NCBI RefSeq assembly: GCF_026262505.1 | Contig: NC_067208.1 | Span: forward strand, 13,215,962 to 13,279,961 | Reading direction: 5' to 3' | Source: Trichomonas vaginalis G3 | Taxonomy: Eukaryota > Parabasalia > Trichomonadida > Trichomonadidae | DNA length: 64,000 nucleotides | Shown: positions 29,582 to 38,937 of the stretch, piece by piece | Layout: each line of letters starts with the position of its first letter | Numbering within the stretch: position 1 is the stretch's first letter | Notes under the pieces: generated by a model | What the model saw: only the letters and a program-made list of their open reading frames with translations | The model's database searches: none | Told to the model about the DNA's origin: nothing | Position numbers and translations under genes: made by a program

Positions 29582-29826
29582 ATGCCCCCATATAGAATGG
29601 ATAGAAAATCTGCTAGAATAAAGCAGAGTTGCAAAGATATGGTTGGAGAGTTTCGAAGAATTTTAAATATAGGAAGGGAAGACCCATAAAAGTCTATGAC
29701 AAACTGGCTGGTCTTCGCTACGAAATGGATTTGGAAACAGCACGTGCAAATTATCCAAACAGACTAGAGAGGTTAGAAGAAGACCGTCTTATGGACATGC
29801 CTTTCGATGTGTTAAACATTGCATGA
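29582..29826 (+). pseudogene. P4 small basic protein gene
   Basis: It starts after TTTTTTTATTTTTATAAAA with MPPYRMDRKSARIKQSCKDM and ends RLMDMPFDVLNIA. The first half is strongly basic, the second acidic and helical. Slightly broken. No family recognised. Confidence 0.45.
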
Positions 29827-29873
29827 AGTAAAAATTTATTTTTAAAAAGTGACATTTTTTAATTTTATTTGAA

Positions 29874-29976
29874 ATGTACGCTGAGTTTGTTGGAGAAGAC
29901 CGTTGGGAAACTTGTTTGTTAGATGAGAAATATGAAATGGCATACCATTTTAAAACAATATATTTTTACATATATA
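29874..29976 (+). CDS. Short P4 gene truncated or ended at the mariner insertion
   Basis: It begins MYAEFVGEDRWETCLLDEKY after TTTTTTAATTTTATTTGAA and runs to the mariner. On the element side of the target duplication the frame would close almost at once, so the natural protein is about 34 residues. Low certainty that it is translated. Confidence 0.35.
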
Positions 29977-31271
29977 GGGTGTCCAAAGGTGCGTTTAGCA
30001 CAGCGCTCTATATGAGACTATTAAAGGAGATATATGCTGATTATAAATATATAATAAAAAATATGAATATATGTATATGATGAGTATGTTGTATTTTGGC
30101 GCCATGCCGGGATATAAAATGAATTTTGAGACAAGAGGTGGTTTCGCGGGAAATTTTGGCGGGATTTTTTTCATTTTTTTAATGAATCATAAAGAAAACA
30201 TCCTCGCTCTTGCAAAAAAATGCAAAGACTGTAAAAAAATCTACGAGACATTGGTAAAATGCTTCGGTATGGATGCTCCTAGCTATTCCACTGTAACGTA
30301 TCATGTTAGGATGTATCACTTCATGAACAAAAAGGCGCCTATCATAAAAATTGACAAAAAATCGCCGATCAAAGAAAAATCAAAGCAATTCTTCAAGCGC
30401 TAGATGAAGACCAAGAGCATCACTCAGAAGGATAGAGGAGATGACAAAGATACCACGTACAACAGTCAGTTATTATCTGCACAATTATTTAACTACAAAC
30501 TAGCGTATACACGTTGGGTTCCGCACAACCTTAATTCAGTTCAAAAAAAATCTAGAGTCCAATCTTCGAAAGAGCTCCTCTCTATATTGGGTGCGTATCA
30601 ATCCAAGAAGTTTCGCTTTTTAGTAACAGGGGACGAGTCTTGGTTTCAATATGCAACAGAAGCCAAAATCATGTGGATCCCGAAGGATGAAAATCCGCAA
30701 ACATTCCCGAAGAAAAAAATTGACACACCAATGATGATGTTGTCGGTTTTTTGGGGCGTGAATGGCATCATCGCAATTGATATTCTTCAAAAACCTAATA
30801 CGATGAATGCTCAGTATCTAATTGACAATGTTCTTACTCAAATTATCAATTCTGATGAGTTTGAGAAATCCAAACAACAAAAACAAAAGTTTGCAATTCA
30901 TTTTGATAATTCAAGAGTTCACAAAAGTCATAAGGTAATGAATTACTTGGTGGAAAACAATGTCAAAGTTGTTCCAAACCCAATTTATTCACCTGATATT
31001 GCACCTCTGACTTTTATTTATTCGGCACGCTAAAAAGAGAGCTGAAGGACGCGAATTCGCGAGTCCAGATGATCTTGAAAATTTTGTAAGAGAGCAATTT
31101 GAGCAATTTTCTCATGATGATTTAAAGCGTGTCTTTCAAGCCTGGATCGATCGCTGCGAACGCGTGATTGAATCCAATGGTGATTATATTTAAATAAACT
31201 TTATATATATGTAACTTGTTTATTTCTATTCGCAGTATTCAGGTTTGTGCTAAACACACCTTTGGACACCC
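29977..31271 (+). mobile_element. Mariner DNA transposon (Tvmar1-like), 1295 bp
   Basis: Perfect TA target duplication (29975-29976 and 31272-31273). The ends GGGTGTCCAAAGGTG[C/T]GTTT are inverted repeats of about 27 bp with one or two mismatches. Transposase at 30182-31193. Inserted in Polinton P4, seven bases before the ATG of a structural-type gene (31280). Length and ends fit Tvmar1, the mariner family amplified in T. vaginalis. Confidence 0.92.
30182..31193 (+). pseudogene. Mariner transposase, inactivated
   Basis: It starts MNHKENILALAKKCKDCKKI. First catalytic Asp in LVTGDESWFQYA (about 30630), second in IHFDNSRVHKS (about 30905), then NPIYSPDIAP (about 30985). A TAG at 30401-30403 interrupts the frame, the helix-turn-helix region (about 30360-30500) reads better in another frame, and the third-Asp region after about 31005 and the C-terminus (SHDDLKRVFQAWIDRCERVI) are again in other frames. 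At least three or four changes, so this copy cannot make transposase. Confidence 0.85.
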
Positions 31272-31279
31272 TATATTAA

Positions 31280-32123
31280 ATGCTTCAGGTTGAAAAACAA
31301 AGAACAAAAGTAGCAGATACAAAACCTAGACTATATCTTTACAAATGCTGGTAGGACTATTTCAGATGAAGAAATTTCATCCGAGTATACAGGTTTGACT
31401 ATCCAATTCGTTGGCTTCAAAGTCCTTCAGATGCAAAGGCAATAGGATTTAGAAGAGTTTTGTTTTCAAATAGAACTAACGCATTTATGTTCGCAGTATA
31501 TTTTCATGGGCAGTATAAAGGTTCTGATGGTCTAATAGACAAATTTGACGAAATGAGAATCTTTACAGTTCGTTCAGACGAAAGTCTTGAGAAAACTCTA
31601 AATGACTTTCAAACTCAAATGAACAAATATTATTGGGAATTTCAAGAAAAATACGACTCTTTACTAAATGGAACATACTATCTGAAACTAGAATATGACA
31701 AGATGAACTCCACCGTTTCATTTCAAAAGATTGAAATTAACCCTCCAAGAGATACAGAGTTTTTATTTTGGAAAGTAGACAAACGTTCTTGGCACAATTT
31801 CTTCGGTACTAAACCAGAACGAACCATTACCACCAGATGGTCCATTTCAATTTATACTTCCACCAGCAGATTTGACAGTTTATAGAAACGTGTTTGACCC
31901 TCAAAATGTTATGTGTCATGCAAGTTTCAGTTCAAGCAACAATAGTTTTCTATGTATTGGTAAGGACTTTTATGACTTTGCTTCTAAATTCTACGAACCA
32001 CCTAGTAACAGTTTCTCTGACTTTCAAGTTTGGTTCACAACAAATGGTGTGCAAATATTATTCCATTGTACTATGACTTTTATCTCGAATTGTCTTTCAT
32101 ATATAACTACGGAAAAGTGCTGA
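31280..32123 (+). pseudogene. P4 structural-type protein gene downstream of the mariner, broken
   Basis: The start MLQVEKQRTKVADTKP matches the start of the minus-strand paralog at 25995. Shared core YRFDYPIRWLQSPSDAKAIG, then MFAVYFHGQYKGSDGLIDKF and beta-rich sequence. The mariner has moved its promoter motif (TATTTTTACATATA) about 1.3 kb upstream. Probably a virion protein; broken about three times. Confidence 0.6.
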
Positions 32124-32247
32124 AAAAGTATTGAATGTGAAGATATTAGAAAATAACATTTTTTCTAACATCGTAGAAACTCATGAAAACAATTTATTTT
32201 TGACACTTTCACAAAAAACATAAAAAAGTGAAGTTAAACGTTAAGGT

Positions 32248-32544
32248 TTACTGAACTGGTTGGATGTCGCCTTCACAGGTTATGTAGAACGGCTGACCCG
32301 AGAAGTGAAGGAGAGACTGAATTGCCAATTTCATATGGGGTAGGGGGTTCTCCTTGTTTGGAAGTAGTATCCAAGGACGTTTGTTTAGGAACTTAACACG
32401 AGCTTCTTTCTTTGCTTGCTTTATGTCGTCGAAAGGAGTGTTTTCTGGTATTTGAATTGGAATTCCAGTCGAAGTCTCGAGATTCAAGGCAGCCCTTCCA
32501 GAAATAGTGGTGAACTTGACCTTGGGCTTCATGACCTTGCGCAA
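32248..32544 (-). CDS. Small P4 protein (98 aa), unknown
   Basis: MRKVMKPKVKFTTISGRAAL, then GIPIQIPENTPFDDIKQAKK, then a beta-rich C-terminus (GQPFYITCEGDIQPVQ). Codon use is slightly richer in G+C than its neighbours. Its upstream side borders the 22-bp repeats. No family recognised. Confidence 0.5.
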   Translation of the reverse strand: MRKVMKPKVKFTTISGRAALNLETSTGIPIQIPENTPFDDIKQAKKEARVKFLNKRPWILLPNKENPLPHMKLAIQSLLHFSGQPFYITCEGDIQPVQ

Positions 32545-32611
32545 GTAGTCTTTTACGCAGTCGTTTATTTAAATTAGGTAAACTGCCTCGTCAAATCCTT
32601 CTGGCATTCCG

Positions 32612-32846
32612 AGTCCTTCCATCCGACAGAAAAAGGTTTTCCTTCCGACAGAAAAAATTTTTCCAGTTGTCCGTCCGTAAACCATTCAAATTTTCGAAAA
32701 TTGAGAACTTTTTGGTCGAACTTCAGAAAAAGTTTTTCCTTCCAACAGAAAAAGTTTTTCCTTCCGACAGAAAAAGTTTTTCCTTCCGACAGAAAAAGTT
32801 TTTCCTTCCAACAGGAAAAGTTCTTCCTTCTGACAGGACACAAACG
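32612..32846. repeat. 22-bp tandem repeats (CTTCCGACAGAAAAAGTTTTTC family)
   Basis: Phase marker CTTCC(A/G)ACAG at 32739, 32761, 32783, 32805 and, varied, 32827 gives a 22-bp unit; two looser units lie at about 32612-32665. Each unit has a self-complementary GAAAAA-G-TTTTTC part. Apparent frames on both strands here are repeat readings. Confidence 0.85.
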
Positions 32847-32847
32847 A

Positions 32848-33195
32848 ATGTCCCACGTCCCACCAACCCAGTCCATTCCCAAACCAGAGGAACCTAAAGA
32901 ACCACAAAGTCTCCTCAGCAACCTCAGTTCCACAAGTACCTCACCAAATTTCTACCAATTTCCACTTCAAGGTTACTACCCACCACAAGGCTTCCCGAAC
33001 TACCCTCCTCAGCCTATGCCTTACTTCCCCAACCCTTGGATGTTCCAGCAAGCTCCACCCCAGCAATTCCAATCTCAATCCAAATCGAAGAGAGACCAAG
33101 AGTTCGAAGAAGGTCTGAACCGTTTACGCAAAGAGTATGCCACAGCTCCAATTGAGAGAAAGTTGTTCCCGGACCAAAAATATAATTTATGTTAA
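32848..33195 (+). CDS. Pro/Gln-rich protein of P4 (115 aa)
   Basis: MSHVPPTQSIPKPEEPKEPQ, then a Tyr/Pro/Phe-rich part (YYPPQGFPNYPPQPMPYFPN) and a basic helical end (SKSKRDQEFEEGLNRLRKEY). A disordered, collagen- or spacer-like composition. The ATG at 32848 is preferred because the frame before it is repeat. Function unknown. Confidence 0.5.
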   Translation: MSHVPPTQSIPKPEEPKEPQSLLSNLSSTSTSPNFYQFPLQGYYPPQGFPNYPPQPMPYFPNPWMFQQAPPQQFQSQSKSKRDQEFEEGLNRLRKEYATAPIERKLFPDQKYNLC

Positions 33196-33420
33196 CATGT
33201 TAGATCTAACATGTTTTCTAACACGTTTTCTAACCTCTTGAATTTTCATGACTTCTTCGTAAATGTTTTGTCAAGACTTCTTCGTAATGAGTGTAAAGGA
33301 CCCAAAAATAATGCTTAGGGTAGAAGGTTAGATCTAACCTGTTTTCTACCCTCATTTCTACCCTCTTGAATTTGTCATGAGTTTCCTTAAGACAGAAAAA
33401 ATAAAGTTAGTTTATTTTTA
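33196..33420. other. Intergenic block with GGTTAGATCTAACC palindromes
   Basis: TTAGATCTAA at about 33203-33212 and about 33328-33337, each followed by ...TTTTCTAACC/TACCC pieces, and the GACTTCTTCGTAATGAG element between them. It separates the Pro-rich gene from the next gene. Same family as blocks near 34920, 35465, 36765 and 37025. Confidence 0.65.
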
Positions 33421-33451
33421 TTTATTTTTTATTTTGTATGTAAGAACATAT

Positions 33452-34061
33452 ATGACAAACATTGAGTTTGAAACAGTTAGAAAGATAGACAATGACACCA
33501 AAGTGGTTAGAATAGGTGATTTAAACGTAAGATACTCAAAGAAATACAACAAATATTCTTTGTCAGACATTTTTATCTCCATCTGGAAAGAGACGAAGGA
33601 CTGGGTTAAAATTGCTTCTACTCAGAAAATTTTGACAAGAAATCCTGAGCTTTTAATATCGTAAGATTCTATGGAACTACAGCATATCTTATAGACAAAA
33701 GTCTTATACCAATAGTTTTGTTTGGTTAGACCCAGTTGTTGGATATAACTTCATAACATATGGTTCATTCGATACGGAACGTTGCAGTGAAGGCTTACTT
33801 TACATCGTTCAGAAACCGAAGGACTTCAATACAAAGAGATATAAGATAGGAAGAACATATAATATAACTCTAAGATATGACTCTACAGTCAATAGAGTCA
33901 AGGTTGTGTTCGTTAATGATATGAGAGCTGCAGAAACAGAACTACTTGAAAAGTTTGAGAAAATATATGGTGCTCCCACGAAAGGTAAAGAAACGTTTGA
34001 AGTAGATGAGATAGATAAAGCTATAAAATTATTTGACGAAGTTGCTGAAAAATACATGTAA
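33452..34061 (+). pseudogene. KilA-N/T5orf172-type viral regulatory gene of P4, broken
   Basis: First part: VVRIGDLNVRYSKKYNKYSL ... KETKDWVKIASTQ, the fold pattern of KilA-N/MSV199 DNA-binding modules. Second part (about 33790-34040): LYIVQKPKDF, YKIGRTYN, VKVVFVNDMRAAETELLEKF, matching T5orf172/GIY-YIG-like modules. This pairing is typical of large DNA viruses and phages and is thought to be regulatory. A broken inverted relative is at about 47760-48420. Broken two or three times. Confidence 0.6.
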
Positions 34062-34103
34062 AGCGTTTATTTTTGGTCTTTTGTGAAAGTCAGAAAATAA
34101 AGT

Positions 34104-34552
34104 TAGTGTCATTTTTTTGTATTTTTTTGTATAAAAGATATGATTTCAGGGATTTTTTTGACGAAGTGTCAACCTTCACTTCGTCAAAAAATAACAGTTA
34201 TCTAATGAAAAAGTGTCATTTTTTTGTATTTTTTTGTATGTAAGATATGATTTCAGGGATTTTTTTGACGAAGTGTCAACCTTCACTTCGTCAAAAAATA
34301 ACAGTTATCTAATGAAAAAGTGTCATTTTTTTGTATTTTTTTGTATGTAAGATATGATTTCAGGGATTTTTTTGACGAAGTGTCAACCTTCACTTCGTCA
34401 AAAAATAACAGTTATCTAATGAAAAAGTGTCATTTTTTTGTATTTTTTTGTATGTAAGATATGATTTCAGGGATTTTTTTGACGAAGTGTCAACCTTCAC
34501 TTCGTCAAAAAATAACAGTTATCTAATGAAAAAGTGTCATTTTTTTGTATTT
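34104..34552. repeat. 107-bp tandem repeat, four copies plus a partial one
   Basis: The phase marker AAGTGTCATTTTTTTG recurs every 107 bp (34104, 34211, 34318, 34425, 34532). Each unit contains a 15-bp stem, TTTTTTGACGAAGTG with its inverse, around an 8-base loop, and a promoter-like TTTTTTTGTATG. Copies are almost identical, so the array is recent or kept uniform. Confidence 0.9.
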
Positions 34553-34564
34553 GACGAGAATGTC

Positions 34565-35445
34565 GGGTAAATGTTTTGTCATGATTTCATCGTAAATGTT
34601 TTGTCAAGACTTCTTCGTATATGTTTTGTCATGACTTCATCGTAATGTTTTGTCAAGACTTCTTCATCGTAATGAGCGTAAATGTTTTGTGAAGAATATA
34701 GCAACAGTCTGAATTCCGACGGTTGCTTTTTATACAAAATTCATGCAGGAAATTCTTGAGTTTTGGTTGAAAGAATACGGTGGAGCCAAAAGTGGCTCGA
34801 CCTCAAAACAAGCATTTTATGAGCTTACTAAGGGTGTTATGAATGAATTCAAATGTATTTACATACATCCTGACCTCGTTCATTTTGTTGCTGAATTCAG
34901 CAAAAATAATGTTTAGGGTAGATGGTTAGATCTAACCTGTTTTCTCACCTGTTTTCTACCCTCTTGAATTTTCATGACTTCTTCATCGTAATGAGCGTAA
35001 ATGTTTTGTCAAAACTTCATCGTAAATGTTTTGTCAAACATGAACGTACATGCTTTGTCAAACATGAACGTAAATGTTTTGTCAAGACTTCTTCATCGTA
35101 ATGAACGTAAATGTTTTGTCAAAACTTCTTCGTAAATGTTTTGTCAAGACTTCTTCGTAAATGTTTTGTCAAACATGAACGTACATGTTTTGTCAAAACT
35201 TCTTCGTAAATGTTTTGTCAAAACTTCATCGTAATGAGCGTAAATGTTTTGTCAAGACTTCATCGTAAATGTTTTGTCAAAACTTCATCGTAATGAACGT
35301 ACATGTTTTGTCAAGACTTCTTCGTAAATGTTTTGTCATGATTTCATCGTAAATGTTTTGTCAAAACTTCTTCGTAAATGTTTTGTCAAACATGAACGTA
35401 AATGTTTTGTCAAGACTTCTTCGTAATGAGTGTAAAGGACCCAAA
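34565..35445. repeat. Array of about 24-bp ATGTTTTGTCAAGACTTC units (forward), split by a small gene
   Basis: Units ATGTTTTGTCAAGACTTC + TTCGTAA, with variants CATGAACGTA and TTCATCGTAATGAGCGTA. A short run is at 34565-34690 and a long one (about twenty units) at 34963-35440. The same unit lies in the opposite orientation at 36600-37390. Between the two arrays are the genes 35589-36525. Confidence 0.85.
34743..34916 (+). CDS. KilA-N-like short protein of P4 (57 aa)
   Basis: MQEILEFWLKEYGGAKSGST ... MNEFKCIYIHPDLVHFVAEF. The ending resembles the C-terminal YxHPxLxxxxAxW/F signature of KilA-N domains. It sits between runs of the 24-bp repeat. It may be a decayed piece of a longer KilA-N gene. 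Confidence 0.4.
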   Translation: MQEILEFWLKEYGGAKSGSTSKQAFYELTKGVMNEFKCIYIHPDLVHFVAEFSKNNV

Positions 35446-35588
35446 AATATAATTTAGGGTAGATGGTTAGATCTAACCTGTTTTCTACCCTCTTTTCTAC
35501 CCTCTTGAATTTTCATGAATTTTCCCGAAATAAAAAATAAAGTTAGTTTTATTTTTTTTATTTTTTTATTTTGTATGAAAAAATAAAA

Positions 35589-36089
35589 ATGTCAACAATC
35601 GGCACAACAGCAATACAAACAACTACAGCACCAAACTCTTTAGTCATGAATCCAACATCTATGTTAGTAGAGATGAAAAGCTTCATTCCTTCTTCATATA
35701 CTTTTGAAACAGAAATCCAGAAGATAAAGCAAGAACTTTTAACAAGTAATTTAGACTGTAGTGCGAAAGATGAAACAAATGAACAGTATCTTTATGAAAT
35801 GCAGGACATTATTGACCATTTACCCAAATTGCCTGAAATTCAGCAACAAAAACTCACTATTCCTGAATTCGATGAAATAGAAGTCAAAGCAACTGACTCA
35901 GTAGAAATAAAGAAGTTCATACGAAAGGTAAACTATGAGTTTCTAGGATTTCATTGCAACCATAAGGTTATGGACAAAGATTGCGACATGGTATATAAGA
36001 ATGTTTCTGACATATATAAATCTGAAGAATTTAAGACCTACGACAACTTTGTTTCGTTAGTTGCTGAATGTGTATGGCAGATAAGATAA
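35589..36089 (+). CDS. P4 protein of 166 aa, unknown
   Basis: MSTIGTTAIQTTTAPNSLVM, Thr-rich start, then helical segments (ETEIQKIKQELLTSNLDCSA; SVEIKKFIRKVNYEFLGFHC) and a Cys/His pair region (FHCNHKVMDKDCDMVYKNV). The ATG at 35589 is chosen because TTTTATTTTGTATGAAAAAATAA directly precedes it. A broken inverted relative is at about 49130-49620. No family recognised. Confidence 0.55.
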   Translation: MSTIGTTAIQTTTAPNSLVMNPTSMLVEMKSFIPSSYTFETEIQKIKQELLTSNLDCSAKDETNEQYLYEMQDIIDHLPKLPEIQQQKLTIPEFDEIEVKATDSVEIKKFIRKVNYEFLGFHCNHKVMDKDCDMVYKNVSDIYKSEEFKTYDNFVSLVAECVWQIR

Positions 36090-36132
36090 AGATAGAAGAG
36101 GCAAAGTATGGAACAAACAAATAAGACCCGCT

Positions 36133-36525
36133 ATGTTTGAGATGAAGAGAGCAATTGACGCTTTAGTTGTTTTAGCTGGTAAGGTTTCAGAATATAAACG
36201 CAAAAATGAACCCGCATGTTCTAAATGTAAAGCAGCAATGAGGAGATATAACTACTCCGTCAAAGAGATAGAAAGAATGAGAAACGACTATGCAGATTTA
36301 AAGAAAGAAGCAGAAAAACCAGCAGAAAATAAAATGGACATGTTAGAATTTCTGAACAAAAACTATCCAAACGCAGAGAGATATCTTCTATCTGACGTCA
36401 AGAAGAAATATAAAGAAACCTTCGGCATTGTTAAAACATTCGATGTACTAAAAGAAGAAATAGAGGCTACAAAACTGTTTAAAGTCTCACGAATTCATAA
36501 CGTTTACCATGTAAAACGCTTATAA
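36133..36525 (+). CDS. P4 protein of 130 aa with CxxC and winged-helix-like end
   Basis: MFEMKRAIDALVVLAGKVSE, CSKCKAAMRRYNYSVKEIER (one CxxC), a helical linker, then NYPNAERYLLSDVKKKYKET ... RIHNVYHVKRL, which reads like a small winged-helix module. The 3' third is duplicated downstream at 36823-36987. A broken inverted relative is at about 48670-49020. Confidence 0.55.
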   Translation: MFEMKRAIDALVVLAGKVSEYKRKNEPACSKCKAAMRRYNYSVKEIERMRNDYADLKKEAEKPAENKMDMLEFLNKNYPNAERYLLSDVKKKYKETFGIVKTFDVLKEEIEATKLFKVSRIHNVYHVKRL

Positions 36526-36532
36526 AATAACT

Positions 36533-36822
36533 GGGGTAGAAAAGAGGTGAGAAAACAGGTGAGATCTCACATGCTAACATAAAATATATTTTTGGTCATT
36601 TACAATGAAGTCTTGACAAAACATGGAATCTCTTCCCTCGGAAAACCGAGAGAAGCAATCATATGACAAAGTCTTGACAAAACATTTAAGTTCGATGAAG
36701 TCTTGAAAATTCACGAGTTTTGTGTGTTTTAGACCATGTTAGAAAAGAGGGTAGAAATGAGGTTAGATCTAACCATCTACCCTAAAATATATTTTTGGTC
36801 ATTTACAATGAAGTCTTGACAA
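36533..36822. other. Intergenic repeats after 36525
   Basis: GAGGTGAGAAAACAGGTGAGATCTCAC (36545-36571), a CTCGG-AAAA-CCGAG hairpin (about 36637-36650), reversed 24-bp units, and GGTTAGATCTAACC (about 36761-36774). No gene. Confidence 0.6.
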
Positions 36823-36987
36823 AAACTATCCAACTGCTGACGATTTCCTTCTATCTGATGTCAAGAAGAAATATAAAGAAACTTTCGGCATTGTTAAAAC
36901 ATTCGATGTACTAAAAGAAGAAATAGAAGCTACAAAACTGTTTAGGATTTCAAATATACATCGTACAATTCATGTAAAACGCTTGTG
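36823..36987 (+). repeat. Duplicated 3' part of the 36133 gene
   Basis: NYPTADDFLLSDVKKKYKET ... TIHVKRL repeats the last about 55 codons of 36133-36525 with several substitutions and no start codon of its own. It is followed by the same kind of intergenic block as the parent gene, so a gene-end plus intergenic unit was duplicated. Confidence 0.75.
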
Positions 36988-37059
36988 AAATAACTGGGGT
37001 AGAAAACAGGTGAGAAATGAGGTTAGATCTAACCATCTACCCTAAAATATATTTTTGTC

Positions 37060-37395
37060 TGATTTACGCTCATTACGATGAAGAAGTCTTGACAAAACAT
37101 ATACGTTCATGTTTGACAAAACATTTACGAAGAAGTCTTGACAAAACATATACGCTCATTACGATGAAGAAGTCTTGACAAAACATATACGTTCATGTTT
37201 GACAAAACATTTACGAAGAAGTCTTGACAAAACATATACGCTCATTACGATGAAGAAGTCTTGACAAAACATTTACGAAGAAGTCTTGACAAAACATTTA
37301 CGAAGAAGTCTTGACAAAACATGTACGAAGAAGTCTTGACAAAACATGTACGAAGAAGTCTTGACAAAACATGTACGATGAAATCATGAAAATTC
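37060..37395. repeat. Reversed array of about 24-bp units
   Basis: GAAGTCTTGACAAAACAT + TTACGAA units, about fourteen, the inverse of 34963-35440. It ends at the GGTGAGATCTAACC block (about 37410). Confidence 0.85.
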
Positions 37396-37532
37396 ATGAG
37401 GTGAGAAAACAGGTGAGATCTAACCTTCTACCCTAAACATTATTTTTGCTGAATTCAGCACAAAAATCTGAGTAAAATGGCATAAGATTGCTTCCCTCGG
37501 AAAACCGAGAGAAGAGATTCCGTACGAAAACA

Positions 37533-37963
37533 GTGAAGAACAGCGAGTAAGTAAAAAAACTTAGTCGCCAAAACTCTATGAAAATCGTGAAGCACAGCGA
37601 GTAGGTAAGAAACCTTAGTCGCCAAAACTCTATGAAAACAGTGAAGAACAGCGAGTACGTAAAAAAACTTAGTCGCCAAAACTCTATGAAAACAGTGAAG
37701 AACAGCGAGTAGGTAAGAAACCTTAGTCGCCAAAACTCTATGAAACTCGTGAAGCACAGCGAGTAGGTAAGAAACCTTAGTCGCCAAAACTCTATGAAAA
37801 CAGTGAAGAACAGCGAGTACGTAAAAAAACTTAGTCGCCAAAACTCTATGAAAACAGTGAAGAACAGCGAGTAGGTAAGAAACCTTAGTCGCCAAAACTC
37901 TATGAAAATCGTGAAGCACAGCGAGTAGGTAAGAAACCTTAGTCGCCAAAACTCATGAAAACA
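37533..37963. repeat. 54-bp tandem repeat, eight copies
   Basis: The phase marker GTGAAG lies at 37533, 37587, 37641, 37695, 37749, 37803, 37857 and 37911, exactly 54 bp apart. Two unit types alternate (AACAGTGAAGAACAGC and ATCGTGAAGCACAGC), giving a higher-order pattern. A CTCGG-AAAA-CCGAG hairpin stands just before it (about 37495-37510). Because 54 is divisible by three, several frames stay open; none is called as a gene. Confidence 0.9.
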
Positions 37964-38025
37964 GTGAAAAATAACAGAGTATTTTGACAACTTCAAACAA
38001 GCAGAGTAAATGAACTCTTTATTTT

Positions 38026-38901
38026 TCAAGCTTGACTTTTTACAATTTGAACTTTGTTCGCGTAGATATGAATTCTGAAAGAAGTATGAGGGTCTTGTAT
38101 GACTTTGTACTTCTCCCATAGTTCATATCTGTCAAACTTACCTGCCATGGACTCTTTCATAAGTTCCATGAAATCGTCTTCGGACAATCCGGGGAAAAGT
38201 ATAATGTCAGTAAGTATTCTTTTAACATCCTTACTTAAACTCTTTGCTGTCTGTACACAAATGACAACTGAGATGTTAAAGTGCCTAAGTTTCTTAAGAA
38301 TTCGACACATATCTTGTTCTCTGTTCTTTAACAAAGGATGAGAAGCAAAGTCATCTAAGATAAGAAGACATCTATGAGGGTATGTCTTCCAATCGTAAGA
38401 TTGCAATTTCTTCGAAATGTATTCTATCTCTTTCTGTTTGTTTCTGAAGTGTTTCTTCTCTAATATTCTCTGCATTTCCTCATTTGGGTCTTTAAACTTA
38501 GAATTTATATACTCATTTATAGCATTATACTTCAAAACTCTTCTTTGGTACTTCTTTATCCAATCTAACAACTCAGAGTCTTTTATACATACTAACTTAG
38601 ACTTCTTTATAATATCTTTGAACGAATTGACGTTTGGTCAAATTGACCAGAAGTACTACAAATGACAACTAACTCATAGAATGGCGTTCTTCTCATCTAG
38701 TTCTTGTTGTTGTGCAGCCATTTTAAGATAAGTGAAAGTCTTACCCGACCCAGGTGGTGCAATTAGACCTGTTATACCATTCTGAGCAAATAAGAACTTG
38801 TCATGTATAGGTTTTATCTGAGCATTTTCTAACTTCCTCTTGTTCTTGTTTAAAACATTCTCAAATTTTTTGTCAATGTCAGCAAACTTTTTTTCTAACA
38901 T
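38026..38901 (-). pseudogene. P4 packaging ATPase (A32/FtsK-HerA type), broken
   Basis: The start is placed at 38901 (MLEKKFADIDKKF), since the next gene's ATG faces it across a motif-bearing spacer. Walker A APPGSGKT at about 38740-38765, Walker B CLLILDDFA at about 38345-38370, then ISVVICVQTAKSL and GLSEDDFMELM as in A32-like packaging ATPases, which drive DNA into the capsid. Broken about twice. Confidence 0.8.
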
Positions 38902-38937
38902 ATTTTTAGAAAAATTAAAATTTTTATCTTTTAGAAA
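38902..38937. promoter_or_regulatory. Divergent promoter-like spacer (36 bp)
   Basis: It holds TATTTTTAGAAAAATTAAAA and AATTTTTATCTTTTAGAAA, one motif for each direction, between the ATPase and 38938 genes. Confidence 0.5.

Noticed and set aside
32574-32933. Frames over the 22-bp repeats (LFLSEGKTFSV repeats)
   Set aside because: Repeat readings in several frames on both strands; no supporting start motif.
34565-37395. CRISPR-like look of the 24-bp repeat arrays
   Set aside because: There are no unique spacers of constant length; units are nearly back to back, and the organism is a eukaryote.
37433-38119. Long minus-strand frames (EFWRLRFLTYSL repeats) over the 54-bp array
   Set aside because: Same reason: a 54-bp repeat keeps several frames open, and no motif-bearing start precedes them.
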